Source: Cyprinodon diabolis (lineage: Eukaryota > Chordata > Actinopteri > Cyprinodontiformes > Cyprinodontidae). From it: DNA of 64,000 bases. Each line of letters begins with the position of its first letter. The first letter of the stretch is position 1. The position numbers and the translations under genes were made by a program. The notes below the pieces were generated by a model. It saw nothing but the letters and a program-made list of their open reading frames with translations. It had not been told where the DNA came from and did not search any database. The stretch lies in contig CM060068.1 in the NCBI GenBank assembly GCA_030533445.1, positions 35,613,510 to 35,677,509 on the forward strand, written 5' to 3'. This document shows, one piece after another, positions 1 through 14,354 of this stretch.

Positions 1-530
1 TTAATGAATTTAAAGGGATTAATATAAAGAATACAATACAGAACTTAATTTCAGAAATATGTAAAACAAAAAAATTAAAAAGTTCAAAGGAATTAGAGAA
101 AACATTTTTATACAAGGAAACATTTACATCTTATTTAAACAGACAGAAGCAGAGGAGAGAGAAATATTCAAAAGGATAATGTGTCGATTCAGTGAGGTTT
201 TTCCTCCAAAAATAAAAAGTAAGAAAATGAAATATTTATTCTGGATATAACTCTGGGACTCCTTTGATAGAGATCCTGCACCTCAATCTTTAACTGTTGT
301 ATAGAACTGAATGGTTCTTGTTTGATTTCACCACTGATGCTGAATTAGTTACATCTGATTGATTAATTTATACCAAAACATTTGATTTAATTTATAGATT
401 CCAAAATATTAACTACAGCAGATACAGTATATAAATCTAAAGAAAGGTAATACTTTATCCTAAAGTCATTTTTTTTAGTTTTCTTTTTACTTTGTGTTAG
501 TCATCTAAAAATCAATCATTAATATTATAT
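1..530 (+). repeat. Interspersed repeat, inverted copy at about 13325-13870
   Basis: Read on the opposite strand, 13325-13870 matches this stretch along its length with scattered substitutions. Shared landmarks are the sequence around TTAACTGTTGTATAGAACTG and the run near 385-420 describing TTTATAGATTCCAAAATATT. The copy runs off the window start, so its full size is unknown. Family not identified. Confidence 0.75.
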
Positions 531-535
531 TAAGT

Positions 536-625
536 AAGCATGCTTGTCGCGACAGTGGAGAGGAAAAACAGGAAGAAACCTCCAGCAGAACCAGGCTCAG
601 TGTGAGCAGCCATCTGCTGAGGCCG
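536..625 (+). repeat. Short teleost interspersed repeat (GCATGCTTG...AGTGGAGAGGAAAAAC family)
   Basis: Contains the block AGTGGAGAGGAAAAAC followed by a CCAGCAGAACCAGGCTCA-type segment. The same block recurs at 6378-6475 (same strand) and, reversed, at about 14026-14105 and 38345-38410. Four copies in one window mark a dispersed family. Confidence 0.75.
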
Positions 626-3600
626 ACTAATAATAAACAAAATAATTATTTAAACATCCCACTAAAACTGGATTAAAACAGGGATTTTTAATAGGTATCT
701 AATGAATTATATGGGCATCAATTAAATATATTGATTTCATTTTAGGAAGTGAATATAGGCATCAGGGTTTCTATGGAAACGGTCTTAGTCCCAGCTCCTT
801 GACTTTGATGAATTAATTGATGATGTGCTTCAGCTTTGTGTAATTATATTCATTTAATAAAATGTAAACAAAATCTTTATTTGAGGCCCATATAATGAAT
901 CATACATTTACTAAAATAACTCTTATAATTATTTTTTATTTAAATAAGTTAATGACACATTTAAGTAATTATTTTATGTTATTTATTGAAAGTATTCTCG
1001 TCACCGTAGGTAGCTTTAAGGGAACGGGTGGGGATTGAAACCCCCAGATGGGGGGAGATTTTTAATAACTTTAACGAGCAGAAGTTTGAAGATCGAAGAG
1101 TCATTGAAGCTGCTGCAGGTGGAGAAGGTGAAAAGAGGCAGATCCACATTAACGACATGCGAGGTGAATGACAATGTGCACAGAGTGACCCATTGAAATA
1201 AAATATTTACAACGTTAAAAGAAAAATGTGATTATGTATAACAAGGCTGGAAAAGAGTTGAATCTGTCACCAAGTGCAGTGAAGTGGATTTTCAGGAGGG
1301 TAATATTTCTCCTTAGCTCATTGAAATGCAGGCTGTCAAGAGCAGCGATCTGGGCCTGATGCCATCTACTCTACTGTTTGAAAAGCAGGCTCCAAATATG
1401 CCTTTCCTATATTACCATCATAAATGCAAATGTTTACTCTGCATATTTTTTAAAGTGCATTAAAAGATTTTACATGCAAAATAGTTCATGTAAAAAAGAA
1501 GGCGGCATCTGCTACGGTAGTTAAATCGAAAATGTTTATTACAGGCTTGTTCTGATGGAGAAGAATCAAAAAAGAGCATCAAATCAAGCACAGAACTGAG
1601 TTTAATTGCTTTTTAGTATCCAGAGCTTCATCCTATAAAAAACACTAGGGCTAAAGTTATTATTTTAGTGATCGATTTAATCTATCCTATATTTTTTGGA
1701 TTAATCTTAGAATGAACATATTTAAGTTAACATCTACAAAACAATATTTGAGATTTTGAAAAAAATAGTCTCCATTGTGAATTTCAGATAATTATAAATG
1801 CTAAAATATGCACAATATACAGACAAATACAATAATTAGATAAATAAAATGAATCTTTTCAGTCTCCAATGGAAAATCTTAAAATTGTGTCTTTCTTACT
1901 GCTGTAATTCTTTCAGCTAATAGCATGTTTTAGAGCCTTTGTTCTACTACTCTAGGTAACGTTTCGATTTGACTACCAAGTAGTTGATGATAATTTTAAT
2001 AAACGATGGTTTCACGTCTCTAAATAAGCCTGTAGGGTTGGAGTAGGAGGAGAAAGCAGGAAACAATTGCCGGGAATCGTCCAAAGAGACTGAACAAAAA
2101 AAGTCTTTGTATGTTCTGACTTTGTAGAATGTCATTGGAGACTTCCCAACACTTACATTCCTGCCAGCAGCTGGTGGATGCTCTGTTAGTGTTTCCCAAC
2201 TCTGGTTCTTGATGCAACCTGCCCTGCATGTTGCAGATGTTTCCCAACTTCAGTACTTTTAATATAGGTTGGTTCACTAAAATGCCTCTTTCTTAACTTC
2301 ATTTACCCTGTCCTTCCTTTCTCTCGTTGTATCGTCTCTTTTCTTGCATCCCCCTAAACCTTTCCCTTTGTTTCCTGCCTTCCTTCTTTTCTTCTGTCCT
2401 CCCCTTCTTTCCCTCTTTTCATTGTCCTCCCTTTGCAGATTATATATTACCCCCAACTAAACCTTGAGCCTTAGTACTGGAAACTCTACAAATCTGACTC
2501 TGGAAAAGTATTGAAAACTTGGATGAAAAGTGTGTTTTAATCTGGCTATAGATGTGAAGCATTTCTTTGTAACAAACGTTACCTGAAGAGTTGGGGTGAG
2601 AAACCATTCAGTTTATTGACCCAAGATGGCTGTAGCCTCCACTTAGACTTACACAAACATATTTGTCATTTTATATACAGAGTATATAAAAACTGAAATT
2701 GCGAGACATACAGCTTTTGGACAGCAGCTTAGCAGTGAAATAAACATTTCCATTAATAAAGTGCAGAAGTGATCAGAATGTAAACAGTGTAGGAGAGACA
2801 TGGTGCAAAAGGCATTGATGTGGAAGGTTCAGAGCAGTGCAAAAATAGATAAATGTGTTGCAAAATTCAGTAGAACACCGAGTTGAATTATATTTAATTA
2901 AAGGGATTTGAAAATTTGCCATGTAGTGCAAGTATGATGTTTACGGTGTGATGCAGAGTATTGATTTGTGACTTGATTAGTTTTCAGTAGTTTAACAGTC
3001 TCATGGCAGTGGGGAATAAGCTCTTGCAGAACCTGCTGGTCCTCCATCGCATGAATGCAGGAACAGCATTCAAGAGAGAGACCAGCATGAGAGAGCTTTA
3101 GGGAACTATCCTGCAGCTGGCTACCAACACAACATACAGTACAAGAAAAATAATATTTTGCTCCTGAAATGAATTCCTGTAATAGTTGCACGCCATTGTT
3201 AACTGCTGAGTGGATCTGTCTGGGCATGCAGCTTTGAGGGGAGAATCATTAAAGCAGCTAACTGTCATTTTGTATCTGGCAACGACACGATTCTCTGCCT
3301 GCGTTATCTCAACCAGCCAGCTCTCCGTCCCAGAATACTGCTAAGAAATCAGATATCCAAAGAATCATCATTTATTACCTGCTGTATTTGTTCTAGGATG
3401 GCAGCTCTTATATTTTCCAATGAGGATATCCCTGAATGAGCATTTAATAGCATCATACATATAATACTGTCAAAAAAGACTACTACCATCATTCAGAATA
3501 TTGCTTCCACTAAATATATTGCAATATAGACTAATCTTAAGGAATGTAAACACAAGATAAGAAAGAAAAACTGTTTATAGTTTACTCTATAAAGTGTTAT

Positions 3601-3683
3601 GCTTAGAAACCTCAGCTCTTGATCATAAGTTTTTTCTCCAGTCATTTTGTAAATCTGTTTAATTCCCTCGTCCCGGTTTGCAG

Positions 3684-3883
3684 GATGGGAGCCAAGTGGC
3701 AGAGGATCCGCAGCATCCTGAACCCTCGGATGCTGAAGCCCAAACACGTCTCTTCATACTCTAACACCATCAACGAAGTGGTGACGGACTTCATCCGCCG
3801 CGTGGCCTGGCTGAGGGAAACCAGCGGACAGGGGGTCATGGTGAATGACCTGACGGAGGAGCTCTATAAATTTGCATTTGAAG
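3684..3883 (+). CDS. cyp27a1: cyp27a1-like exon 3 (first in window)
   Basis: 200 bp. It opens in phase with G|ATG GGA GCC after a TTTGCAG acceptor; the donor is GAAG|GTACGC. It encodes [19 protein letters not shown], the C-helix region (WxxxR) that contacts a haem propionate, and ends KFAFE. Exon number follows the nine-exon mammalian CYP27A1 layout, so it is inferred. Confidence 0.88.
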
Positions 3884-6800
3884 GTACGCTGATGGTAAAC
3901 AAACTGCTTTCGTTTAAACTTAAAGATAGAAGATATTATGGTCGTCTTGGAAACAGCAGGGGTAGAAGGTTGGATGTATGTGGATGAAATCAGCAACTTG
4001 TATCTCCTGCAGTCAATCAGGGCATGCATTTAGGGTATTTAAAAGTAGACTGTCCAGCCTTACGCTGACGTACACCAGTCTGTCAAAACTCGGACTCTCT
4101 GGTCTAAAACAGACCAATCACAGAGCAGGAGGCGGGAATTAATGCTGGCATCATGCAGCAGATGTTTTCTGTAACCATAACAGTGAGGATTACATGTTTT
4201 ACCCTTTATAGGAAACTCAGTGAAATACTTTGAAAATCAATATTTCAAGCCAATAGTGTTATTGGAATCTAGGGCAAGACCTTATTACCTTTGTAACGTT
4301 AAAAAATATGGATATTTTGACAGCACAAATTTATGTCAATGTAATAACAAGAAACGCCAACTTGCCCAAATATATTACGACAAAAAACAAAAGTGCTTCT
4401 GTAAGAAATTCATGGAAAACACTGTGAGAGCGACAGAAACACATGTTTTTTGGTACAACATAACCTTACAGGCATTAATGCTGATACTGGCACTTACATT
4501 TTTTAGTTTATAAACCTAAATATAATTGTTAACTAGGCTCCTTAACTTTTTCAATTAGCTTTTTACCATTTTTTCTTAACTTTTTTCTCCAACTTAATTT
4601 CCAGTAGGTAATATATCATTCAAGGGCTCATCTGATTGGTCAAATGCCACAGTAAGATGTACAGCCATGTAGCAGCATCTTTGCTGAATGGCTGGATATA
4701 GATCTTGTGCTTCTAGGAAGTGAGAGATTACCTGACTAGAGCTAGAGCTAGAACATGCAACCAGAGAACATGCAGAAAAACTCCAGGCTAGGATTCAAAC
4801 CCAGGACAAACACATGGTGTTACATCTGTGCCAATACCCTACATTTCCTCTATGTTTGAAAAATAAAAATATTAAAAAAGAGCCCTCCTAACAGACAGCT
4901 ATGCATTGATGTAAAATCTGTTCAAATTTAAAACTATTTAATTAAATTCCAAAGGGAAATAAAATGTTGTAGCTCCTATTATGCGCCTTTCTTCAACTAG
5001 TTTTTCCGACCTCTTATCACCACTGATTAGCTTCCCTGTTTCTGTTGGAGAAAAGCATCCTCAGCATTATGCTGCCACCACCTTGTTTCACTACAAGGGA
5101 AATGGTGAATAAAGAGTCTTCTTTCCATGTTTGCTTTGTCTCCTACATTCCTGGCAGCATTTTGTGGAGTAAAAGAACCTTTTTTTACGGTTAGCATAGA
5201 GAAAAGCCATTTGCAACAAATTCTCCCACCTGAGCTGAGAATCTATGCAGCTCTTCCAAAGTGACTAAAACTGTCTTTTTTAAATAGAGCTCTACGTGCC
5301 TGGCTGATCTTTATTGTTGGGCAGTCATGCATTTATCTACACATACGGTGTCTTCTGCATGTGGCTGGTTGCACCGATTTTATTTTATTTTCAGCATAGA
5401 GAGGGACTGAAATTTATGCTTCATATTTTTTTATAAAAGGGAACATAATCTGTTATAATTTTCTGTCCATTTTTGTAGTTTTTCATACTTTGTGTTATAC
5501 TTTCACCTGAATAAATAGAAAAAAAAACATAATTACTTACTTTTTTTGTCATAAAAAACACATAAAATACCAGGGAAGTTTGTAACGGTAGGTGATTTAC
5601 TTGTCATCTGCTTTCCTGCACAGCTGTGGAACAGAAAAGAACTTGTGTAGCAACGACATGTTGATGTTTGATCACTTGTCATTCAGGGAGTTATCTTTGA
5701 ACCGGCTGCTGACTCTTTGGCCTTCAGAACTGATTAGATACTGGAAATAACCTTCTGCGTTGGATTATTGTAGTGCATTAGGTCAGAAGGGATGAAACTC
5801 CTGACTAGTAGTCCAGAATGATAAAGCTGAGATCTGATAAATATTTTAAAATTTTTCTTTTAATGCAAATTATAGAAAAACTGACATAGTTTTATTGATA
5901 TTTGCATCTATATGGGTTTCTTTTATTACAGACTACTATGTTTGCCTCAATTTTTATCCTGATTTGGAAAAAAATGAGGGATTTTCTACATCAAGCAGCT
6001 GTTTTTAAAGAATTTTTAAAGAAATTAATCTTTAGGTGAAATCCTGTTTTCTTCTTTTTGATGTTGTGTATCTCTTACCTGTTTTTTAAACTTCATTTTT
6101 TTTTTTGTAAAATGCAGCTTAAATTAGAGTTATAGTTATATTTATTTCCATCTGGAAAATTCACACGAAGAGAAAAGACAAATAGAAGAAATTTATTGAT
6201 ACAATTACTTGGTCTTGTGCTGAATTTTGATAGATATGCATGAACAGGAGCAAAGAATAGGGCTGTTTGCTCCCAGCCCCAAAACTGGTGGTGTAGTGGA
6301 GATAGATGAAGTTGGTCAGTCTGTAGACTGGAAGTGCAGTTTGGATAACACAGGTTGAGAGAACCTGTCCATGATATGCAAGTATGAAGCGACAGTGGAG
6401 AGGAAAAACTCCCCGTTGGGAACAGAAACTGCTGGCAGAACCAGGCTCAACATGGCGGTCTTCTGCCGGACCGGTTAAGATGAGAAAGGGAACACAGTAA
6501 GAGTCCGGGAGAAATGAAACTCTGATGAAGTTTTAGCTACGATGGTCGAGGAGGGGCTGGAGGTGGGTTGAAGCTGTTTCATCTGAATTAAGTCACACAG
6601 CGCATCCACCACCTGCGCACAGGAGCAGACAAGTTGTCGATCGAAGGCCTTTTAAGGTGAACTTTCGATGCTGATTTGCTTTCCTGGAGGTGTGGTTCAA
6701 AGCTGATTTGCTGTGTCGTAGGGGGATGAAGGCGAGCAATCAATTTCTTCAGTTGAACTTCCGCCTAGGCTCCATTTGGAAAAATATTGCCATCATTTCC

Positions 6801-9800
6801 TTTTACCTAAAAGTCGATACTTCAGACTTATTTCTTTCAAACTAAGCAGAAAAAAGGACCCTCATCCATATTGCTTTAACTACTAGCTTTATGATTAATA
6901 TACTCCACTCCTTTTCTTTTTCTGTCATATATAAAGTTTTAACATATTCATACAATGACGTAAAATAGAACAAAACGTACTGAGCAGATGTGTCCAAAGA
7001 TAACAAAACCTGCAGTTGGAAGATTTGTTGTTTAATTCTTGTGGTTTTGTTATCTTTGTCTAATCAGTGTCTGAAACCAGTTTTGTTTTATGGGTAAAAG
7101 GACTTTGGATTCCAAATAGACAGAGATTAGCTTAATCTTTATGTTATTTTAGACAGCTTATTTACAAACAGTCAAGCTTTTTTATTCAGTTCTGCAATAC
7201 TGTAATGAATGAGACGGAGGGACCCAATATTCAGGCAAGACAGACAGTGGGATAACGCTGCGACGAACAGTTTCTCAGACCTGCAGCAACAGCGGCTAGG
7301 GCATCCGAGGGAGGTACCACAGGCGAGAGGAAACACAGGTTAGTGACCACGAAAACCTGACGGAGGATGATCTGAATATGAGTCACTAACCTCGTTTAGA
7401 GGTCAGTCCATGCCCAGAGAATGAGGTTGAACCAGTCGGTCAGCTGGCAAGACAGAGTTCCAGACAGTGAAGCCTTAAAGGACACAGAACTGACAGGAGA
7501 TCAGATCCAAGCAGATGAAGGGGAAGGCAGGATAATCCGGAGTGCGAAGTCAAGAGGCAGATCCAGGTTCAGTCCACAGTAGAATCCCGCAGAATCCGAA
7601 GACAGGTCAGGCAAACGGATCAGAACAGGGTCAGGCAGGCTCAAAGGTCCGAAGACAGAAACGGGTCAGGACCAGGCAATCAGAACACCATAAGTAGAGC
7701 TAGAAAACTCTCACACCAAAGGCTCAAGAATAATCTGGCGCTGACGACTGGGAACAAGCAGCTTAAATAAAGGCAGGAGCAGGTGGATCAGATGAGCAGT
7801 AATGAGGAACCGAGCAGAGTTAGACAGGTGAATTAAGCCAGCCATCAGCGCCGAGATCATGACAAATATTTCATCTAAATGCAATGCAATATATAAATGC
7901 TTCATAAATTCATGTTTCATCCCCATTCCCAGATCGTCCCGAAATTTACAAACCAAACATTTGGTCTGTTTTCACATATATGTTTTATTTTTTGAGGTTT
8001 TTGCCCTTTTAGATGTAAACACAATTGCTTGTTTTTTTTTTCATTGGTTGCAATCTGCAGAAAAATCAGTGGATGTCACCAATCGTTAAAAACATCATAA
8101 AACCTGTTCTTTCTCTTTTCTCTTTAATGGGATTGGTAATTACTGCTTCGAAAATAGATACAAATAGGTTGGTATTCTTATGTTTTTCAGTGGAATAATA
8201 TTTTATTTATTTATTAAGGCTAAGAACATCATGGTAAAATATCTATATTTTTCAGTCTCAGCAGCTCCGGATAATATATCCAGGTTTTTTTTATGGTTTT
8301 TTGTTCAGTGATTTTTAAAGTAAGTTAGTATTTGCGTTAATTGTCTTACTCTTCTGTCCAGGTATCTGCTCGGTTTTGTTCGAGACGCGTATGGGCTGCA
8401 TGGAGGAGGTTATACCTGAGGAAACTCAGAAGTTTATCTTCTCAGTCGGGGAGATGTTCCGGCTCTCCCCCATCATCGTCCTCTTCCCCAAGTCCCTCTG
8501 GCCTTACTTACCTTTTTGGAAACAGTTCATTGCTACCTGGGATCATCTTTTCAAAGTTGGTGAGCAATGGGCTTTTAAGACAATTACCAAAAAGCTGTTT
8601 TAATGTATTTTTATAAACAGTTTTTGGAATTTATAAGCAAAGTTTGAGGCCTTAAATATTACTTTTTTGACAATTATTCTCTTTACAGTTGTGTCAGGGC
8701 TTGCAGCTTATGATAGATTTACATTCCCATGTTTGAAGCTAATACACTCTGTGTGTAAAATAATAACATGACAGAAATTATGGAGAAAAAAAACTATGCA
8801 ACAATAAGCAGATCTGGCCGTTTCCAAGCAGATAATATGGAAGCAGCTCAAATGTTTATTAACATTTAATTTTATTGAATAGAATGACTCCTAATTCATT
8901 TTTCAAGTTAAGTTAAATTAAAGTTTCAAGCTTTGTTACTGATGTTAAATATGCACAGAATTAAAAGTTACAGATAAAGTAAGGTAAAATCTCAAAACAG
9001 AAATGTAAAGCTTAGAAGCATGTCCTGAAAAATACCCAAACATGGGTCAAATACCTCATGGTGTGTATCATTGGACAGATGGATATTCACTGATACAGGG
9101 TTTTTATGCAGCCTGGGAAAGTTTGGGAAAGTATGAAATAATCAGATTATAATAATAATCAGTTTGTTTTTCCTTTATTATCTTTGAAAATTGTACAGTT
9201 GCTGCATTTTCTTATTATTTCTTTCCTTCCTCTCATCCTTCTTTGTATTTGTGGAGGCTTTGTTCTTTCCTGTTCATGTTTTCCTGTACATATCCTTCCT
9301 TCCTTCCTTCCTTCCTTGTATTGTTCCTTCTTTCATTCGTTCCTTCAAGTGTTGTTCCGTGGTTCCTTAAAGTATCCTTCATTCCTTCCTTCGTTCGTTC
9401 CGTCGTTCGTTCGTTCTTCTGTTCCTTCCTTCCTTATAATTCCTTTGTTCGTTCCTTAAAGTATCCTTCATTCCTTCCTTCCTTCGTTACTCCCTTCGTT
9501 CTTTCCTTCATCCAATACTTCATTCCTCCTTCCTCCGTTACCTCCTTCGTTTGTTCGTTCGTTCCTTCCATCCTTCTTTCCTTGCTTCCCTTTCTTTTAC
9601 ATGTATAGTCTTCCTTTTGCAGAACATGATGTTTGTAAATTGATGAAAAACCCTAGCATTTAAATTTAAAACCAGTCTAAAGAACTCTGGAAATTGTCTA
9701 TAGTTTTTACAGGAGCCATGTCTAGGGCCCCTCAGAGCCATATAAGAACAATACAGTTAAACAACAATGGAACAGTTTTAAAACACCCTGTTACATATTC

Positions 9801-12437
9801 ATTTCCAGCAAGGTTAGCTGAGGTCAGACTCCAAGGCCGTTTTTCAGGTGCCATTATCTAACCCTTTCAAGGTTAACACCCGCTTATGACTCTTTCACAA
9901 AGGCAAAGTCCAACATCCGGGTTCCTCTGACCTTAACCTAATTCAGAGCTGCAGCTGGATTCCTCCCAGTGTCTCTTCTCTGCCACCTAGTGGAGAACAT
10001 GTTTTATCCATCTTCTGAGAAGTGAGTGAAAGGATTTCTTGTTTTTCAGCTGAGAAGTTGGTAAATAAAAAAATAGAGGAGATCCAGCAGAACGTGGACC
10101 TGGACAAGAGCATGGAGGGAGCTTACCTCACGCACCTGCTGCTCAGTGAACAGATGACGGTCACTGAGATCCTGGGGAGCATCACGGAGCTCCTCCTAGC
10201 AGGAGTAGACACGGTAGGATGTGTCAGCTTACTCAGCACCAGTGTTTAAAATCAGTCCAAAAAAATCTTGCAATCTGTTTAAATAAAATATCTCTTTAAC
10301 TCATGTTTTATTTTTTATCAAAGCACATGGAGCTCCTTGCACTTCACACTTCTTCTGCCTCTTCTTTCTTTCAGACTTCCAACACCATCTCCTGGTCGCT
10401 CTACCACTTGGCAAAGGAGCCAGAGATCCAGGAGCAGTTATACCAGGAGGTGATCAGTGCCTGTCCTGGAGACAAGGTGCCGAGCAGCGAAGACATTAAC
10501 AAGATGCCGTTACTGAAGGCCGTCATCAGAGAAACGCTCCGGTTAGAGACAGATTTTTATATTTATTTATTTGATGGATTTGTGTTTTTTTCTGCATTTA
10601 TGTTGCCTGGTGAAGGTCTGACGTCCTGACTAGAAGTAGACCAATACATCGGACATAATTTTGATGATAGTAGCATTTTATTTTTATTATTGATTCGGCT
10701 TCTTCTGATATGTTCATGTGTCCGCCCATTCATCCATGCATTCAGCACACCTGCCCTATGGCAGGAAACTGCTGCTTTCAAAACCCAGAGAGCCATTTTG
10801 CCCTGAATGCAGCTGAAAAAAAGTCAGTTAGAGCCAAAGGTATTACATGAGCTTTTTGATTAAAATAACTCATTTTGGTTAAATATTTCCTGTAGTAAAA
10901 GTATTTCAAGCTCAAATAATTGAAAACACCTAGAACTTTATTTCAGTTATTAGAATAAAGAAAAACATAAGGAGTTCGCACAAAGAGGATTTGTTGATGT
11001 TTATGTAAAACAAAAAAAAAGACCTTTAAACATGTTGATTCTTTCTAATGTAATTTTATTGAGGGTATTCCATTTCCTTAAGCTATGAAAAAAGCTGCTA
11101 AAGCCTCTAAAACTGGCATTTGTTATTTCACTGTTCTCAGAATCTACTTGGTTCTTAATAAATTTTAGCCAGGATTAAGAGCCATTATAGGAGGTATAAA
11201 GAGCCACTCATGGCTCTGAAGCCGCAGGTTCTGGACGCCATATATAACAACAGTATAACCAGTTTTTGTTACTGAAACAAATTGAGAAATCAGATAACAA
11301 TCTGTTGTCCGATTTCAATTGTTAGATTACTTCCTGGTTCAGCGCACTGACTTTCTGCAGAAGTAGACACTGATCTATCAGACAGCGCTAGAGGGAATAG
11401 CAGATGGGAGGAAGGGAGTTAGAAGAACCTTGGAATACCAAAGGGAAATGGGAACCACGAAGAGGCCATAAGGAAAGCTGCAACAGCCAAATACCTGCAA
11501 CTAGTAAGGCTTGTTCTGAGAAGTCAGCTAAATGGTAGGAAAAAGTCCAGGTTATTTAACAGCTATGTCTGCTGGCAATCAGATACTCTGCTGGAATAAT
11601 AAGTTGGCCAAAGGAGGAATGCCATGTTAAATCATGAAAGCCACTAACAATCGCAGGAAATCCAGTATCCACAGACTATACACTATATTAGTGAGCATCA
11701 CAGCCACCATCGAAGCTCCAAGAATACATCAGGAAAACGTCCCCAAGCCAGGAAGGACATAGTGAATACAGTGGAAGCTGGAAATTAAGGAACTTGATGA
11801 ACCATCATGGGAGGAAAAAACCTGCATGGGATGTTCCACCGACAGATAGCTGAAGCGGCTGATATGACAAAATCCTACTAATGTTCGAGAGGGCCGGGCT
11901 GAAGGCCATTAAAGAGAAGCACTGATCATAGCAGCACAGGAGCAAGCCTTCAGCACCAGAGCAATAGAGGCCCAGATCTACCATAGCAGGAAAGATCCGA
12001 GGTGAAGGCTATAAAATTGGATGCTCTCTGGACTCAGTGCAGGAGGCGGGAAACAAAAGGATCCTAACTAAATTAATATCCCTGTTGGATAATGTCTCCC
12101 ATCCCATGCATGAAGCTGCTGCTTAATTGGAGAGCTCCTTTAGTGACAGACTGCTGCAGCCTAAATGCACCAGGGAGCGTTATCACAGATCCTTCCTCCC
12201 AGCAGCTGGAAGACTTTTTTAACCATCACTGCTCCCAGTAACCTTAATAAGCTTTTACATTCATGCTGATTTTCCACAGTTTCTACTTTAGTCGGTTAAA
12301 TAACATGCTGCTGTCATTTTGAACATCTCTGATGTTGCTGCTTTTTTCAAATATCCATTACTGTAAAAATGTCCATAGCTGTATATTAGTTATTTATTCT
12401 CCAGGTCACAGTTTTATATTGTTTTATATATATTACA

Positions 12438-12516
<79 letters not shown>

Positions 12517-14269
12517 TATTTCATTTGTTTATTTTTTAACTCTTCACTATGATTTTATTGTTTGCAGATGATGAGTGAAAGAAAAAGGTTGGCTTTTATT
12601 TGTGCAGTATAGATAATCTTATACTAGCCTGCAGAAATATGTTAAATAAAATATTTAAAACATATATCTGTTTTTGAGTCACGATGATGTAAAAATAAAG
12701 AAAACTTCAACTTTTCTTCTAAGTAAGAAGATTTATTTATTTAACCCCGTTTGCAATGAAAATAAAACCTTTTAACTCTATTATATGTGAAATATCTTTA
12801 TAAGCTATCTATAGCTCCTTTCAGCAACAGGACAATTCAAAGTGCTTTACATGAATAAACAATAAAATAGAAGATAAATAAAAGCAGAATTAGAGCAAAT
12901 GAAGATAAAGACATGATAGAAGGGAAATAAAAACTAGCTGGACCACAGCCTTAAACTAAAATACCCCAGTTAACAGTTTAACTCCAACAGTCAAATGCAG
13001 CTCTAAATTAATGGGTTTTTAACTTTGATTTAAAAGAACTCAGGCTTTCAGCACTTTCCCAGTCTTCTGGGAGTTTGTTCCAGATCAGTGGAGCATATAA
13101 ACTAAATGCCGCTTCTCCATGTTTGGTTCTAGTTCTGGGTGAACAGGCTGGAACTAGAGGACGTGTCTCTAACACTGCAATCTCTGCTCTCTAGGCTGTA
13201 TCCAGTAGTTCCAGGAAATGCTCGTGTCACAGCTGAAAATGAGATTGTAGTTGGAGATCATCTCTTTCCCAAAAAGGTTAGACCCATGATTTACATTCCC
13301 AGATTCACTGTTGGTGCACAGATATTTCAATTTTAATATTATTTTTAATGATTGATTTTTAGATCACAAAGTAAAAAGAAAACTAACAAACTGACTTTAG
13401 GATAGTATTGGCTTTATTTAGATTCATATACATCTGCTGTAGTTAATATTTTGGAATCTATAAATTAAATCAAATGTTTTGGTATAAATTAATCAATCAG
13501 ATGTAAGTAATTCAGCATCAGTGGTGAAAGAAAACGAGAACCATTCAGTTCTATACAACAGTTAAAGATTGAGGTGCAGGATCTCTCCCAAAGGAGTCCC
13601 TAAGTTATATACAGAATAAATATTTCATTTTCTTACTGTTTATTTTTGGATAAACACCTTAATGAAACGACACATTGACCTTTTGAATATTTCTCTCTTA
13701 TAGATCCTCTTCTTCTGTCGGTTTAAATAAGATGTAAATGTTTCCTTGTATAAAAATGTTTTCTCTACTTCCTTTGAACTTTTTAATTTTGTTTGTTTTA
13801 CATGTTTCTGAAATTAAGTTCTGGATTCTATTCTTTATATTAATCACTTTTAATTTATTAAATCCTAATATAACATCATTTAAGTGGATGTTATGGGTGA
13901 AACTGTTAAAACTATGAAACTTTTGTTTTCTAAGGGTTAACATAACTACTAATCTTGAACAAAGATGTTCTTTAGATGTTGAATTAGCTTGAGTGTCGCT
14001 AAAATAATTACTATCTTGTAAGAACTGAACCCCAGTCGGCCTCAGCAGAGGTTTCTTCCTGTTAAAAGGGAGTTTTTCCTCTCCACTGTTGCTACAAGCA
14101 TGCTTATCAGAATCAGAATCAGAAATACTTTAATAATCTCAGAGGGAAATTACTTTTGTTACACGCTCCAGTTACAGTTTTATATATATATATATATACA
14201 CAACCAACCACACAAGATAATAAAGATAAACATATATACACATAAAGATAGCTCTTCTGTATATATAGA

Positions 14270-14354
<85 letters not shown>

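Larger units (their letters stand above)
1..3683. other. 5' part: intron/upstream sequence of the P450
   Basis: No coding exon recognised. 1-530 is one arm of an inverted duplicated repeat (partner about 13325-13870) and 536-625 is a short teleost interspersed repeat. The rest is AT-rich and unassigned. Short open frames here show no family resemblance. Confidence 0.6.
3884..8361. other. P450 intron 3: repeat-rich
   Basis: Holds a miniature-element copy (4201-4712), a short degenerate piece with the phrase ATTATGCTGCCACCACC near 5068 that recurs at about 15850, 16690 and 29750, a repeat block at about 6240-6475, and a GC-richer block at about 7200-7860. No coding exon seen. Confidence 0.6.
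10542..13194. other. P450 intron 6: LINE remnant, TA microsatellite, interspersed repeat
   Basis: Holds the decayed LINE coding piece at 11425-12003, the (TA)n tract at 12441-12513 and a teleost interspersed repeat at about 12805-13160 that runs almost to the exon 7 acceptor. Confidence 0.7.

Noticed and set aside
1000..1340. Possible missing P450 exon 1 or 2
   Set aside because: A GC-richer stretch, but no frame gives the conserved early CYP27 phrases or a usable splice pair.
7711..8089. Overlapping opposite-strand open frames near 7.7-8.1 kb
   Set aside because: No family resemblance; they lie across a repeat edge and AT-rich sequence.
9184..9608. Ser/Phe/Pro-rich open frames
   Set aside because: Translations of the CTTCC/CGTTC microsatellite.
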